Below, piece by piece: positions 20,966 through 30,016 of a stretch of DNA of 64,000 nucleotides. Each line of letters starts with the position of its first letter. The first letter of the stretch is position 1. The notes beneath the pieces are model-generated. The model was not told where the DNA came from. It was given only the letters and a program-made list of their open reading frames with translations, and did not search any database. The position numbers and the translations under genes are program-made. The stretch is from Sphingobium vermicomposti (GTDB taxonomy: Bacteria; Pseudomonadota; Alphaproteobacteria; Sphingomonadales; Sphingomonadaceae), in the NCBI RefSeq assembly GCF_011762025.1, contig NZ_JAASQR010000001.1, forward strand, positions 620,001 to 684,000, given 5' to 3'.

Positions 20966-22078
20966 TCAAACCCGCATCGGCATCAGGACATAGAGCGCCG
21001 GGCTGCGGTCATTTTCGCGGATCAGCGTGGGCGCGGCAGCATCGGCAAGATGCAGTTCGACAAGATCGCTGTCAATCTGGCCAAGAATGTCCAGAAGATA
21101 GCGGGCATTGAACCCGATTTCGAACCCTTCACCCTGGAAAGCGCCCGGCACTTCTTCGGCTGCCGTGCCATTTTCCGGGCTGGTGACCGACAGGGTGATC
21201 TTGTCGCGATCCAGCGTCATCTTGACGGCACGAGTCTTTTCAGTGGCGATGGTCGCGACACGATCCACGCCTTCCTCGAAGCTGCGTGGATCGATCTTGA
21301 GCAGCTTGTCATTCCCGGTCGGGATGACGCGGCTGTAATCGGGGAAAGTGCCGTCGATCAGCTTGCTGGTCAGGATAGCGCTGCCCAGACCGAAGCGGAT
21401 CTTGCTGGCGGAAAGCGAAATTGCCACCGACCCGTCAACCTCATCCAGCAGCTTGCGCAGTTCGGCGATGCACTTGCGGGGTATGATGATGCCGGGCATG
21501 CCGTCCGCGCCGTCGGGACGAGGCACGGTAACGCGCGCCAAGCGGTGGCCGTCGGTCGCCGCAGCCTTCAACACAGGCTGGCCGTCATCGGAAACATGGA
21601 AATAGATGCCGTTCAGATAATAGCGCGTCTCTTCAGTCGAAATCGCGAAGCGCGTCTTGTCGATGATCTGCTTGAGCGTTTCGGCTGGCAGTTCAAAGCA
21701 GGTCGGCAGGTCGCCTTCCGCGATCACCGGAAAATCGTCGCGCGGCAGGGTCGACAGGTTGAAACGCGCGCGGCCCGCCTGGATCAGCATCTTGCCCTCG
21801 GCCGCATGGAGCGACACCTGCGATCCTTCAGGCAGCTTGCGGGCGATATCGAACAGCGTGTGCGCCGATATGGTCGTCGCGCCGGGCTGTTCCACCTGCG
21901 CGGACACGCTTTCCACGATCTGGAGGTCGAGGTCGGTCGCCATCAGCTTGATCGCGCCGTCCGCCAACGCCTCTATCAGCACGTTGGACAGGATCGGAAT
22001 CGTATTGCGCCGCTCGACCACCGACTGGACGTGGCTGAGGCTCTTGAGCAGCGTTGCGCGTTCGATAGTGGCCTTCAT
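20966..22078 (-). CDS. dnaN: DNA polymerase III sliding clamp, beta subunit
   Basis: The 370-residue protein matches the standard three-domain beta clamp: an N-terminus beginning MKATIERATLLKSLSHVQSVVERRNTIPI (shortened here: ATLLKSLSHVQ, VVERRNTIPIL), the LMATDLDL and VSLHAAEGK segments of domain 1, and a C-terminus ending SPALYVLMPMRV. It forms a ring dimer that tethers polymerase III to DNA. The ATG at 22078 is preceded by a weak ribosome site. dnaN is not next to dnaA or recF here (recF lies about 10 kb away), which is common in alphaproteobacteria. Confidence 0.98.
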   Translation of the reverse strand: MKATIERATLLKSLSHVQSVVERRNTIPILSNVLIEALADGAIKLMATDLDLQIVESVSAQVEQPGATTISAHTLFDIARKLPEGSQVSLHAAEGKMLIQAGRARFNLSTLPRDDFPVIAEGDLPTCFELPAETLKQIIDKTRFAISTEETRYYLNGIYFHVSDDGQPVLKAAATDGHRLARVTVPRPDGADGMPGIIIPRKCIAELRKLLDEVDGSVAISLSASKIRFGLGSAILTSKLIDGTFPDYSRVIPTGNDKLLKIDPRSFEEGVDRVATIATEKTRAVKMTLDRDKITLSVTSPENGTAAEEVPGAFQGEGFEIGFNARYLLDILGQIDSDLVELHLADAAAPTLIRENDRSPALYVLMPMRV

Positions 22079-22247
22079 GTCCCTGTTTGTCCGTTTCTTT
22101 TTCTGCGCAAAGCCCGGAGACGGTCGAATCCGGGCGACAATGATGGATGGTCCTTCATAGCTGCTATGACGGCGGCGGCAAGCGCTCGCTGGTCATTTCG
22201 GGTGAGGAAGGGTTGCAAAAGGGCACAGCATCGGCTTTGCCAGGCTG

Positions 22248-22727
22248 ATGGTGCGCATTTCCCTCCTCTTCCCGGCCATGTTGGCCATCGCCGCACCGGC
22301 CTTTGCCAAGGACTCACTTGGCATATTCGAATATTGGGGCGCCTTTCGCGATCCGGCTGCGCCTCGCTGCTACGCCATTGCTTTGCCGGTGGGGCGGCGG
22401 GGGGAAGCATTCGCTGCAGTGGGCACTTGGCCGCGGCAGCGAATGCGCGGGCAGGTGCATTTTCGCCTGAGCCGCACCCGCGCAGAGGGGGCGCCCGTGA
22501 CCCTCAACGTGGGCGAGCGTCGCTTCACATTGGTGGCGGGCCAGGGCGACGCCTGGGCACAAGACCCGCGTGCCGATGCGGCCATCATCGCCGCGATGCG
22601 ATCGGCCAGCAGTATGAGCGTCCAGACGCGCGGTGCGAACGGGCGGGGCTTTGCCGACACCTACAGGTTGCGCGGGGCCGCCACAGCCATCGATGCCGCA
22701 GCATTGGGCTGCGCGCGACTGCGATAA
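22248..22727 (+). CDS. Exported IalB-like protein
   Basis: This 159-residue protein has a signal peptide ending APAFA, then a body with features of the invasion-associated locus B family: an early W (YWGAFRDPAAPRCYAIA), a central beta-rich region and a late Cys (AALGCARL) that could pair with the early one. Predicted periplasmic. IalB-like proteins are widespread in alphaproteobacteria and their biochemical role is not known; the name comes from Bartonella. It lies 75 bases upstream of rlmN on the same strand and could share its transcript. Assignment rests on pattern, not on an alignment. Confidence 0.7.
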   Translation: MVRISLLFPAMLAIAAPAFAKDSLGIFEYWGAFRDPAAPRCYAIALPVGRRGEAFAAVGTWPRQRMRGQVHFRLSRTRAEGAPVTLNVGERRFTLVAGQGDAWAQDPRADAAIIAAMRSASSMSVQTRGANGRGFADTYRLRGAATAIDAAALGCARLR

Positions 22728-22802
22728 CGCCAAAGGTCGCTGTTTGCGCGGGGGCACGGCTTCGCTTTAAAAGATGGCCAAAATCGGCTATGGGGCCGAC
22801 CC

Positions 22803-24062
22803 ATGCAAACAGCCGCCACTCCATTGATGCCGATTCCCGGCGCTATCGACCCTGTGCCCGTGCCGCGCGCGGTGACGCCTCGCGAGGATGGGCGCGTCGA
22901 TCTGATGGGGCTTTCGCGGCCGCAGATAAAGGCTGTGCTGGAGGAAGCGGGCCTCGACACGAAGCAGGCGAAGCTGCGGTCGAAGCAGCTGTTCCACTGG
23001 CTTTATCATCGCGGCGAAACCGACTTTGACGCCATGACCGACCTCGCCAAACCGATGCGGGGATGGATGGCGGAGCGGTTGATCGTGGGCCGTCCGCAGG
23101 TGGTGGAAGCGCAGGTGTCTAGCGACGGCACCCGCAAATGGCTGCTGCGGTCGGACGACGGCCAGGACTATGAAATGGTCTTCATCCCCGATGCCGATCG
23201 GGGAACGCTGTGCGTATCCAGCCAAGTCGGCTGCACCCTGAACTGCCGTTTCTGCCACACCGGCACTATGCGGCTGGTGCGCAACCTGACACCGGGCGAG
23301 ATTGTGGGGCAGGTCATGCTGGCGCGCGACGCGTTGGGGGAATGGCCCAGGGGCAGCATGGCATCGGCCAATGACGACGAAGCCGATGACACGCCCCAAT
23401 ATACCACCGACGGGCGCATGCTGACGAACATCGTCATGATGGGCATGGGCGAGCCGCTCTATAATTTCGATCATGTTCGCGATGCGTTGAAAATCGTGAT
23501 GGACGGCGACGGCCTCGCTCTGTCCAGACGGCGCATCACCCTGTCGACTTCCGGCGTCGTGCCGATGATGGCGCGCGCGGGCGAAGAGATCGGCGTCAAC
23601 CTGGCCGTGTCACTTCACGCGGTAACCAAGGATGTGCGCGACGAATTGGTGCCGCTCAACAAAAAATATGGGATCGAAGAGCTGTTGCAGGCGTGCGCCG
23701 ATTATCCCGGCGCCACCAATGCGCGGCGCATCACCTTTGAATATGTGATGATCAAGGACAAGAATGACAGCGACGATGATGCGCGTGAGCTGGTCCGCCT
23801 AATCCGCCAGTTCAAACTGTCGGCGAAGGTCAATTTGATCCCATTCAATCCCTGGCCCGGCACGGATTATGAATGTTCTGCACCTGACAGGATCAGGCGC
23901 TTTTCCGAGATTGTGTTCCAGGGCGGCATCTCCGCCCCCGTGCGCACGCCGCGAGGCCGCGATATCATGGCGGCCTGTGGGCAGCTGAAGTCCGCGTCGG
24001 AAAAGAAGAGCCGGGCAGAGCTTGATCGGCTGGCGGCGGAAAAGCAGGCCGCGCTGGGCTGA
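22803..24062 (+). CDS. rlmN: Dual-specificity RNA methyltransferase RlmN
   Basis: Radical-SAM enzyme that methylates C2 of A2503 in 23S rRNA and A37 of some tRNAs. The cluster motif CxxxCxxC is Cys144, Cys148 and Cys151 (CTLNCRFC). Family motifs [14 protein letters not shown] and a C-terminal substrate-cysteine region ([18 protein letters not shown]) are all present. At 419 residues it is slightly longer than many RlmN proteins because of an N-terminal extension of about 30 residues. A loop rich in Asp ([11 protein letters not shown], about residue 195-205) is an insertion seen in sphingomonads. The final Cys in AACGQL is the expected methyl-accepting residue. Confidence 0.97.
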   Translation: MQTAATPLMPIPGAIDPVPVPRAVTPREDGRVDLMGLSRPQIKAVLEEAGLDTKQAKLRSKQLFHWLYHRGETDFDAMTDLAKPMRGWMAERLIVGRPQVVEAQVSSDGTRKWLLRSDDGQDYEMVFIPDADRGTLCVSSQVGCTLNCRFCHTGTMRLVRNLTPGEIVGQVMLARDALGEWPRGSMASANDDEADDTPQYTTDGRMLTNIVMMGMGEPLYNFDHVRDALKIVMDGDGLALSRRRITLSTSGVVPMMARAGEEIGVNLAVSLHAVTKDVRDELVPLNKKYGIEELLQACADYPGATNARRITFEYVMIKDKNDSDDDARELVRLIRQFKLSAKVNLIPFNPWPGTDYECSAPDRIRRFSEIVFQGGISAPVRTPRGRDIMAACGQLKSASEKKSRAELDRLAAEKQAALG

Positions 24063-24111
24063 CGCTACTCGGCTTGCGCCCGCTTTCTCGTCTGAACGAA
24101 GCTACTCATGC

Positions 24112-24140
24112 AAAAAAGGCGGCCCCGAATGGGACCGCCC
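24112..24140 (-). terminator. Intrinsic terminator after outer-membrane protein gene
   Basis: On the reverse strand a 10-bp GC-rich stem (GGGCGGTCCC with GGGGCCGCC) and a 4-base loop are followed by six Ts. This is a classic rho-independent terminator for the 24167-24682 gene. Confidence 0.85.
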
Positions 24141-24166
24141 TTCCTGTCAGTTTCGATCGACAGAGA

Positions 24167-24682
24167 TCAGAAACGGAAGCCAACGCCGACGACGCCAGCG
24201 TCACGGCCACCGGCATTGTTCTCATATTCGGTGCGCTGATATTCAGCCGAGATGTAGGTGTTACCGGTCACGGCGAATTCCAGGCCGCCACCGAAGCGGA
24301 CGCCTTCCAGATTGTTAGAACCGCCCAGCACGGTGTCTTCGAAGCGCGTGGTCGCGTATCCGACCTTGGCAAACGCGAGGAACTGCGGGTTTACGATGTA
24401 GCCCAGACGAACCGAAGCGGCCAGATCGCGGCTGGCGTCAATGCCGGCACCGTCGGTGGTCGCATCGCCGAACGACACTTCCGGGCCGAACGTGATGTTG
24501 GGGGTAACCGCCAGGTCGTAACCAGCGGTGACGCCGTAGCTCACGCCTTCTTCATCGCCCAGGCTGTCATAGCCAGCGGTCACGCCAGCGCGGGGGCCGG
24601 TGAAGGGAGCAGCGTCCTGCGCGAAGGCGGGAGCCGAGACGGCAGCGGCAGCAACAACGGCTGCGAAAATCACAGTCTTCAT
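24167..24682 (-). CDS. Small outer-membrane beta-barrel protein (opacity/OmpW-type porin family)
   Basis: This 171-residue protein has a signal peptide (MKTVIFAAVVAAAAVSAPAFA, split here as MKTVIFAAVV and SAPAFA) and a body of alternating beta strands such as GPRAGVTAGYDS, VSYGVTAGYDLAV and FLAFAKVGYATTRF. It ends in VGVGFRF, with the terminal Phe used by the BAM machinery. It resembles 8-stranded barrels such as OmpA-like or opacity proteins. ATG 24682 has AAAGAGG just upstream; the frame extends to 24730 but without support. Probably structural or an adhesin-like surface protein; its real function is unknown. A strong terminator follows, typical of an abundant transcript. Confidence 0.85.
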   Translation of the reverse strand: MKTVIFAAVVAAAAVSAPAFAQDAAPFTGPRAGVTAGYDSLGDEEGVSYGVTAGYDLAVTPNITFGPEVSFGDATTDGAGIDASRDLAASVRLGYIVNPQFLAFAKVGYATTRFEDTVLGGSNNLEGVRFGGGLEFAVTGNTYISAEYQRTEYENNAGGRDAGVVGVGFRF

Positions 24683-25055
24683 AATAACCTCTTTTAATAA
24701 AAGTGTGATCGTCAAGGAAAAGACGTACACCTTGTCATATATCCGGGGTCTTCTCTTGAAGGTATAAGATCACTTCAAGAATGCCGCATATAACGGCCTT
24801 CCCCCTTCCATCCTGCTTGCCGCGATTATCATCGTCGGCGCAGCGCATATGCTAATTTTCCTACGACGTTGCAATATCGACATGAATATAAACAAAGGTT
24901 GATGCTTTTTAGCAACAGTCATTACACAACCCTCGAAAAACCAAGGCGACCCGGCCAGCTAGGCCGATCACGATGGACGGGAGATGAACGGCTTAGGGGT
25001 GGTCCAAGCAAGCGACGTTTTTGACCCCGCCGGTGCAAAAGGGTAACAGTGCGCC
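24683..25055. other. Intergenic region between divergent genes
   Basis: I see no gene here. An inverted repeat CTTGAAG-N11-CTTCAAG lies at about 24754-24778 and could be a regulator site or part of the promoter of the outer-membrane protein gene, whose leader runs leftward. The middle (24830-24930) is AT-rich for this genome. No convincing -35/-10 pair can be assigned. Confidence 0.4.
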
Positions 25056-25790
25056 ATGGAGAGCGCGGTGCCCCCCGGACAAACGCCTACGGTTCCATCC
25101 GTGGTCATCCGCCACACATGGCCAGTCCGTGCCTGGCACTGGTTCAACGCCGTGCTGCTCTACATTCTGCTCACTAGCGGGCTGGGCATATTCAACGCTC
25201 ATCCCCGGCTTTACTGGGGCCAATATGGGGCCAATTTCGACAGCGCATGGTTGGAACTCGAACGCTTTGGACCGTTGCTGACCCTGCCCGCTCGGTATGA
25301 CCTTGCGATGTCGCGCCATTGGCATCTGACCGCCGCACCGCTGTTCGCTTTCGGCCTGCTCGCCTACATGCTGTGGAGCTTAGTCAGCGGCCATATCAGC
25401 CGGGATCTCGCCTTCCGGCGCGGAGAGCTTGAGGCACGTCATGTCTGGCAGGACATTCGCAACCATGCGCGGCTGCGCTTCCCGACCGGAACGGCGGCGC
25501 TGCGCTACAATGTTCTGCAGAAGGCCAGCTACATCGCGATCATCTTCATCGTCCTGCCGGTCATCATCCTCACCGGATTGACGATGTCCCCCGGCATGAA
25601 CGCGGCATGGCCCTGGCTGCTGGACCTGTTCGGCGGACGCCAGTCAGCGCGCTCCATTCATTTCATCGCCGCCTTCGCCTTGGTCGCCTTCTTCCTTATC
25701 CACATACTGATGGTCGTGCTGGCAGGGCCGATAAACGAACTGCGGTCAATGATCACCGGGCGCTACCGGGTGCCGGAGGATAGGCCATGA
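25056..25790 (+). CDS. Cytochrome b561-type membrane subunit
   Basis: The protein is 244 residues long with four or five predicted membrane helices and haem-ligand histidines placed as in the Ni/Fe-hydrogenase/formate-dehydrogenase cytochrome b family: the first helix starts RHTWPVRAWHWFNAVLLY, later histidines are in MSRHWHLTAAP and the last helices carry HFIAAFALVAFFLIH. Its stop overlaps the start of the molybdopterin oxidoreductase gene by 4 bases (ATGA at 25787-25790). The pair is therefore best read as the membrane electron-transfer partner of that enzyme, linking it to the quinone pool or the respiratory chain. Confidence 0.88.
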   Translation: MESAVPPGQTPTVPSVVIRHTWPVRAWHWFNAVLLYILLTSGLGIFNAHPRLYWGQYGANFDSAWLELERFGPLLTLPARYDLAMSRHWHLTAAPLFAFGLLAYMLWSLVSGHISRDLAFRRGELEARHVWQDIRNHARLRFPTGTAALRYNVLQKASYIAIIFIVLPVIILTGLTMSPGMNAAWPWLLDLFGGRQSARSIHFIAAFALVAFFLIHILMVVLAGPINELRSMITGRYRVPEDRP

Positions 25791-26539
25791 GCCTGATCTT
25801 CACCCGGCGCGCGATCATGCTGGGCGCTGGAGCCATGCTGACCGGCTGCGACCGGATCGCGCGCAATGACATGGTCCGCGATGCGCTGTTCAACGCCGAG
25901 AATTTTCACAAATGGGCGCAACGCACCCTGATGGCGCGGGATGCCCTGGCGCGGGAGTTTAGTCCCGACCATATTTCGCCGATCTTCCGTTCCAACGGTA
26001 CGAACAATCCGAACACAGCGGAATATAAGGCGCTGTGGCGATCGGGCTTTGTCGATTGGCGGCTGGAAGTGACCGGGCTGGTCGACCGCCCGCTGTCGCT
26101 TTCGCTGGCTCAACTGCGCGGCCTGCCGCATCGCGAACAGATCACCCGTCACGATTGCGTGGAGGGATGGAGCGCGATCGGCAAATGGCGTGGAGTGCCG
26201 CTCAAACTGCTGCTGGATGCCGCTCGCATGAAGGACCGGGCCCGCTACATCGTCTTTCATTGTGCCGACACCATGGGCGACGGGCACCCCTATTATGAAA
26301 GCATCGACTTGGTGGATGCCTTTCACCCGCAGTCGATCCTGGCCTTCGCGCTGAACGATCAGCCGTTGCGCGTCGCCAATGGCGCACCCCTGCGGCTGCG
26401 CGTCGAACGGCAGTTGGGCTATAAACATGCCAAATATCTGATGAAGATCGAGGCGGTGGACAATCTCGCAGGCATAGGCAGCGGCAAGGGCGGCTATTGG
26501 GAAGACCGCGCCGGATATGATTGGTATGCAGGCATTTGA
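25787..26539 (+). CDS. Molybdopterin-dependent oxidoreductase (sulfite oxidase/YedY fold), exported
   Basis: This 250-residue protein carries the Mo-cofactor domain of the sulfite-oxidase family. The Mo-ligating cysteine is Cys124 in RHDCVEGWSAIGKWRG, followed by HCADTMGDG and LRVANGAPLRLRVERQLGYK. The N-terminus has paired Arg in TRRAIMLGAGAMLTGC: a Tat-like export signal that also contains a lipobox-like LTGC. It should act in the periplasm, receiving or giving electrons through the cytochrome b encoded 4 bases upstream. Possible substrates are sulfite-like or S-oxide compounds, as in MsrP/YedY, but this is not determined by the sequence. Confidence 0.9.
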   Translation: MSLIFTRRAIMLGAGAMLTGCDRIARNDMVRDALFNAENFHKWAQRTLMARDALAREFSPDHISPIFRSNGTNNPNTAEYKALWRSGFVDWRLEVTGLVDRPLSLSLAQLRGLPHREQITRHDCVEGWSAIGKWRGVPLKLLLDAARMKDRARYIVFHCADTMGDGHPYYESIDLVDAFHPQSILAFALNDQPLRVANGAPLRLRVERQLGYKHAKYLMKIEAVDNLAGIGSGKGGYWEDRAGYDWYAGI

Positions 26540-26571
26540 CGCGACCGGAATGACCTGACAGTCTGGCCCGC

Positions 26572-27813
26572 ATGAAAATATTTGATCGCGTCATCAATCG
26601 GTTGGTCACACGCGGCCAGTTGACCATCATCTATCATAACGGTCGCAAGGTGACGGTCGGCACGCCAGACCCGGCCTTTCCTTCGCTTGCGTTGAAGTTC
26701 CGGGACGCGCGGGTGCCCTTCGACATTGTGCGCGATCCACGCCTAGGCATGGCGGAGGCCTATATTGACGGACGGGTCGCCATAGAGGGCGGCGGCATCA
26801 TGGAACTCATCTCCCTCATTCGCGCCAACAATGCCTGGGAAAGCGGTCGGTCGATCAGTGACAAAGGTCCAATGAAGCGCGCCTTCCGGGCGGTGCGCCA
26901 ATCGCTTTGGCGCGCCAATCATCGGGCGCGCTCGAAAAGCAATGTCGCGCATCATTACGACCTGTCCGGCGCGCTCTATGCCTTGTTTCTGGATCGCGAC
27001 CGCCAATATAGTTGCGCCTACTGGCCCGACGCCGACAATGATGCAGGCATCAGCCTGGAACAGGCGCAGGAGGACAAGAAGGCGCATATCGCCGCCAAGC
27101 TGCTGCTGAAGCCAGGCATGAAGGTGCTGGACATAGGATGCGGCTGGGGCGGCATGGCGCTGTATCTTCACCGCACCTGCGGCGTGGATGTCACCGGCAT
27201 CACCCTGTCTGAAGAACAGCTGAAGGTCGCCCGCCAGCGCGCCGAGGAAGCTGGGGTGGCGGACCATGTGCGTTTCGAGCTGATCGACTATCGCGACATG
27301 ACTGGCCCGTTCGACCGCATCGTGTCGGTCGGCATGTTCGAACATGTCGGCACGGCGCATTACCGTGCCTTCTTCAACAAGTGCCGACAGCTTTTGACCC
27401 CGGATGGCGTGATGCTGATCCATACGATCGGTCGGGTCGATGGTCCCGGCATCACCGACGCCTTCACCCAGAAATATATATTCCCTGGCGGCTATATCCC
27501 CGCTTTGTCGGAGATGATCCGGGGTAGCGAGGGCACGCGGTTGATGGTCACCGATGTCGAGGTGCTACGCCTGCACTATGGCCTCACCATCCGTGAATGG
27601 TATCAGCGCACCATGGCGCACCGGGATGACATTATCGCCCTCTATGATGAACGCTTCTTCCGCCTCTGGACCTTCTATCTGGCCGGGGCGGCGACGGTAT
27701 TTGAGCATGGCAGCATGGTGAATTATCAGGTTCAATATGTCCGCGACCGCCGCACCTTGCCGATCACCCGCGACTATATGAACGACGCGGAAAGCACGCT
27801 TCGGGCGACCTGA
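26572..27813 (+). CDS. cfa: Cyclopropane-fatty-acyl-phospholipid synthase
   Basis: SAM-dependent enzyme that adds a methylene bridge to unsaturated acyl chains of membrane phospholipids. At 413 residues it has the family's N-terminal lipid-binding part and a C-terminal methyltransferase domain: VLDIGCGWGGMALYL (motif I), GITLSEEQL, and the family's active-site regions SKSNVAHHYDLSG, RQYSCAYW and VGMFEHVG. The spacing after the molybdopterin oxidoreductase gene (32 bases) allows co-transcription, but function gives no link. CFA synthesis usually supports stationary-phase or acid stress survival. Confidence 0.95.
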   Translation: MKIFDRVINRLVTRGQLTIIYHNGRKVTVGTPDPAFPSLALKFRDARVPFDIVRDPRLGMAEAYIDGRVAIEGGGIMELISLIRANNAWESGRSISDKGPMKRAFRAVRQSLWRANHRARSKSNVAHHYDLSGALYALFLDRDRQYSCAYWPDADNDAGISLEQAQEDKKAHIAAKLLLKPGMKVLDIGCGWGGMALYLHRTCGVDVTGITLSEEQLKVARQRAEEAGVADHVRFELIDYRDMTGPFDRIVSVGMFEHVGTAHYRAFFNKCRQLLTPDGVMLIHTIGRVDGPGITDAFTQKYIFPGGYIPALSEMIRGSEGTRLMVTDVEVLRLHYGLTIREWYQRTMAHRDDIIALYDERFFRLWTFYLAGAATVFEHGSMVNYQVQYVRDRRTLPITRDYMNDAESTLRAT

Positions 27814-27922
27814 TTTCCCTGAACAGCCGCTGACAGGATCGTTCCCGGACGGTTCAGTCGGGCGGATGCATCTTCAATCCCGTGGCCCCGCTCGCGAGCG
27901 GCGGATAGATGCGAGGAGAGAA

Positions 27923-28228
27923 ATGATGAAACTGTTCTGGAAAGGCGCGGTGGCGGTAGGGCTGGCGATCACGACCCTGGGCGCTACGGCGGCCCCCGTG
28001 CAGGCGCAACATTACCGCGGTGGCTATGATCACCGGGATTACCGGGACTGGCGCGGTGACCGCTATGGCGACCGTCGGTGGGACAATCGCCGCGACTGGC
28101 GGGATAATCGGCGCCACTGGCGTGACGACCGGCGCGGCTATTACCGGCATTATCGCCAGCGTTGCTGGACGGAATGGCGTTACAATCCCTATCGCGACCG
28201 CAACGTGCGCGTGCGGATCTGCCGGTAA
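27923..28228 (+). CDS. Small exported Arg/Tyr/Asp-rich protein
   Basis: The protein is about 101 residues: a signal peptide ending in APVQAQ and a mature part made of repeated R, D, W, Y and H residues (HRDYRDWRGDR, WDNRRDWRDNRRHW) ending RVRICR. GAGGAGAG precedes two adjacent ATGs (27923 and 27926); either may be used. Such short RY-rich exported proteins occur in sphingomonads and other alphaproteobacteria and have no known function. The composition suggests a disordered, possibly nucleic-acid- or polyanion-binding surface. A strong hairpin follows the stop. Confidence 0.78.
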   Translation: MMKLFWKGAVAVGLAITTLGATAAPVQAQHYRGGYDHRDYRDWRGDRYGDRRWDNRRDWRDNRRHWRDDRRGYYRHYRQRCWTEWRYNPYRDRNVRVRICR

Positions 28229-28253
28229 TTGGCATTCCTTTTGAGGACCCGTT

Positions 28254-28292
28254 GGAGCGCGCATCGTGGCAAGTCTCACGATGCGCGCCTCC
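28254..28292 (+). terminator. Hairpin after the RY-rich gene
   Basis: A 12-bp perfect stem (28257-28268 with 28277-28288), extended by GGA/TCC around a bulge, lies 28 bases after the stop codon. It lacks a T-tract. It also separates this gene from the DUF350 gene. Confidence 0.6.
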
Positions 28293-28368
28293 CTCATCAG
28301 TGCCCATTTGGGACGAGACGATCCCGCGGTGATTGAACCTGATGGCGGGTTGCGGCATTTTGCCTTGC

Positions 28369-28791
28369 ATGACAGATCCGATGCCCGTTGTTCAAAGCCT
28401 GCTCTCCGGGCTCCCCATCTTCCTGCTGCACCTGGCATCCGCCACCGTCGCATGGCTCGCCGCCCTGGCACTCTATATGTGGATTACGCCGCACGATGAG
28501 TTCGCCCTGATCCGCGCGGGCAACCAGGCAGCCGCGATCTCTCTTGGAGGGGCGGCAATCGGCCTGGCTCTTCCGCTCGCTCTGTGCCTGGCGGGGTCGA
28601 TCAACGTCTGGGACATATTGATCTGGGGCAGCGTGACGCTCATTCTTCAACTGATCTCCTTTCGCTTCGTCGATTTCCTGTTGGGGTCGCTGTCCGCCCG
28701 GATCGAAGCCGATGAACGGTCCGCCGCCATCTTTCTGGCGATGATGAAGATCGCCATCGCCTGCCTGACCGCTGCGGCGGTTGCGGGCTGA
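28369..28791 (+). CDS. DUF350-type membrane protein
   Basis: This hydrophobic protein of about 140 residues has four membrane helices: LPIFLLHLASATVAWLAALA, AAAISLGGAAIGLALPLAL, ILIWGSVTLILQLISF and IFLAMMKIAIACLTAAAVA. A charged middle motif (SARIEADERSAAIF) matches the DUF350 arrangement, in which a duplicated two-helix unit is seen. I chose ATG 28369 because the signal-like hydrophobic region begins after it. ATG 28381 is equally possible, since no ribosome site is obvious. The function is unknown. The trypsin-like protease gene begins 3 bases after its stop codon, so they form an operon. Confidence 0.75.
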   Translation: MTDPMPVVQSLLSGLPIFLLHLASATVAWLAALALYMWITPHDEFALIRAGNQAAAISLGGAAIGLALPLALCLAGSINVWDILIWGSVTLILQLISFRFVDFLLGSLSARIEADERSAAIFLAMMKIAIACLTAAAVAG

Positions 28792-28794
28792 ATC

Positions 28795-29652
28795 GTGGCG
28801 GGGCGTGGCATTGGCTGCCTACCGCTCATTCTGGGGGGCATTTTGGCGCTCGCCTGGATAGGCGAAGTCACGCATGCCCCGCCGCTTCAGGTGGAAACAT
28901 TCGATCCCCGGTCGCCCCGACGCCCAATGCCGCAATGGAGCGACGAGGCGTTCGTCATCGAAGATTCGCCCGACGCGCCGGGCGACAGCATGGGCACGGC
29001 GTTCGCAATCGACCGGGACGGCACCTGGCTGACCGCCGAACATGTCACCCGCGATTGTTCGCGCATCGGCCTGCAGGAAGGCGAGGTCGCCCGCCCCGTG
29101 TCCCGTATTGTCCAAAGCCGGGAGGCCGACGCCGCTCTGGTGCGGGACGGTCTTCCCAGCGACGATGCGCTGCCTTTGTCGGATCGGGTGCCCGCCGCTG
29201 GATCAGCCGGCTTCCACATGGGCTTTCCTGCCGGACGACCGACGCTGGTCGTATCGGAACTGATAGGCGCGGCCTCCGCGCGGCGCGGGCGGAGTGAAGA
29301 GACGGAGCCGGTATTGGCATGGGCAGAAGTGGGGCGCTTTCCGGCGGGCGATCATATGCTGTCAGGCATCAGCGGCGGACCAGTATTTGCGGAGGACGGT
29401 CATGTCGTGGGCGTCAACAGCGCGGCCACCGGCCGACGCGGTCGGATATTGACGACGGCCCCCGACGCGATGATCAGGCTGGTCGTGGCTAGCCAAGCTG
29501 TCGACGATCGACCGGTCGCTTATCCCTTCGCTGGCCTCGCCGATGCGGAGGCGCGCTTTGCCGCCTGGCTGGAACAGGGCGTGATCCGTCGCATCTTCTG
29601 CGATGTCGATGAAGGGGCTCGACGGTTGACGACAGCCGTGCCGAACGGCTAG
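28795..29652 (+). CDS. Membrane-anchored trypsin-like serine protease
   Basis: The GTG start at 28795 is 3 bases after the DUF350 stop codon. An N-terminal membrane segment (LPLILGGILALAWIG) is followed by a chymotrypsin-fold domain with the catalytic triad visible as His in LTAEHVTRDC, Asp in READAALV and Ser in GISGGPVF. At 285 residues it lacks any PDZ domain, so it is not a classical DegP. Predicted periplasmic. The coupling to a DUF350 membrane protein suggests shared function at the inner membrane, an inference only. Confidence 0.85.
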   Translation: MAGRGIGCLPLILGGILALAWIGEVTHAPPLQVETFDPRSPRRPMPQWSDEAFVIEDSPDAPGDSMGTAFAIDRDGTWLTAEHVTRDCSRIGLQEGEVARPVSRIVQSREADAALVRDGLPSDDALPLSDRVPAAGSAGFHMGFPAGRPTLVVSELIGAASARRGRSEETEPVLAWAEVGRFPAGDHMLSGISGGPVFAEDGHVVGVNSAATGRRGRILTTAPDAMIRLVVASQAVDDRPVAYPFAGLADAEARFAAWLEQGVIRRIFCDVDEGARRLTTAVPNG

Positions 29653-29681
29653 GCCGCGCGAAACACAGGATTGACACGATC

Positions 29682-29951
29682 ATGAGCGACACGCCTCCCG
29701 ACCGCCTCTCCACCAACCCGCGCAGCCCCCATTTCGACATGGAACAGCTGCAGCGCGGCGTTGGCATCCGTTTCAAAGACCGGGTGCGCACCGATGTGGA
29801 GGAATATTGCATTTCCGAAGGCTGGGTCCGTGTCGCCGCCGGAAAAACCCGTGACCGCCATGGCCAACCGCTGACGATCAAGCTGTCGGGACCTGTTGAA
29901 GCCTGGTTCGAACAGCCTGCAGATGACGGCGAGGACAAGCCCGCGGAATAA
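29682..29951 (+). CDS. DUF3297 family protein
   Basis: A small cytosolic protein of 89 residues, with the characteristic N-terminus MSDTPPDRLSTNPRSPHF and conserved block GVGIRFKDRVRTDVEEYCISEGWVR (here split: GVGIRFKDR, VEEYCISEGWVR). DUF3297 members are found across proteobacteria and have no known function. The 29-base gap after the protease gene allows co-transcription. It converges with the CHAP-domain gene. Confidence 0.88.
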   Translation: MSDTPPDRLSTNPRSPHFDMEQLQRGVGIRFKDRVRTDVEEYCISEGWVRVAAGKTRDRHGQPLTIKLSGPVEAWFEQPADDGEDKPAE

Positions 29952-29970
29952 GCGGCGGCGCTGCCTGTGG

Positions 29971-30002
29971 AAAAAGGGCATGCTCCCGTCCAGGAGCATG
30001 CC
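29971..30002 (-). terminator. Terminator between DUF3297 and CHAP genes
   Basis: A perfect 10-bp stem (29977-29986 with 29993-30002) and a 6-base loop are followed, on the reverse strand, by five Ts. It is oriented best for the CHAP gene at 30017-30712 but may also stop the opposite transcript. Confidence 0.8.
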
Positions 30003-30016
30003 GGGCCGGATCTGCG

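Noticed and set aside
21050..23029. 659-codon frame over dnaN, the IalB-like gene and rlmN start
   Set aside because: It covers three clear genes in other frames and has no recognisable domain.
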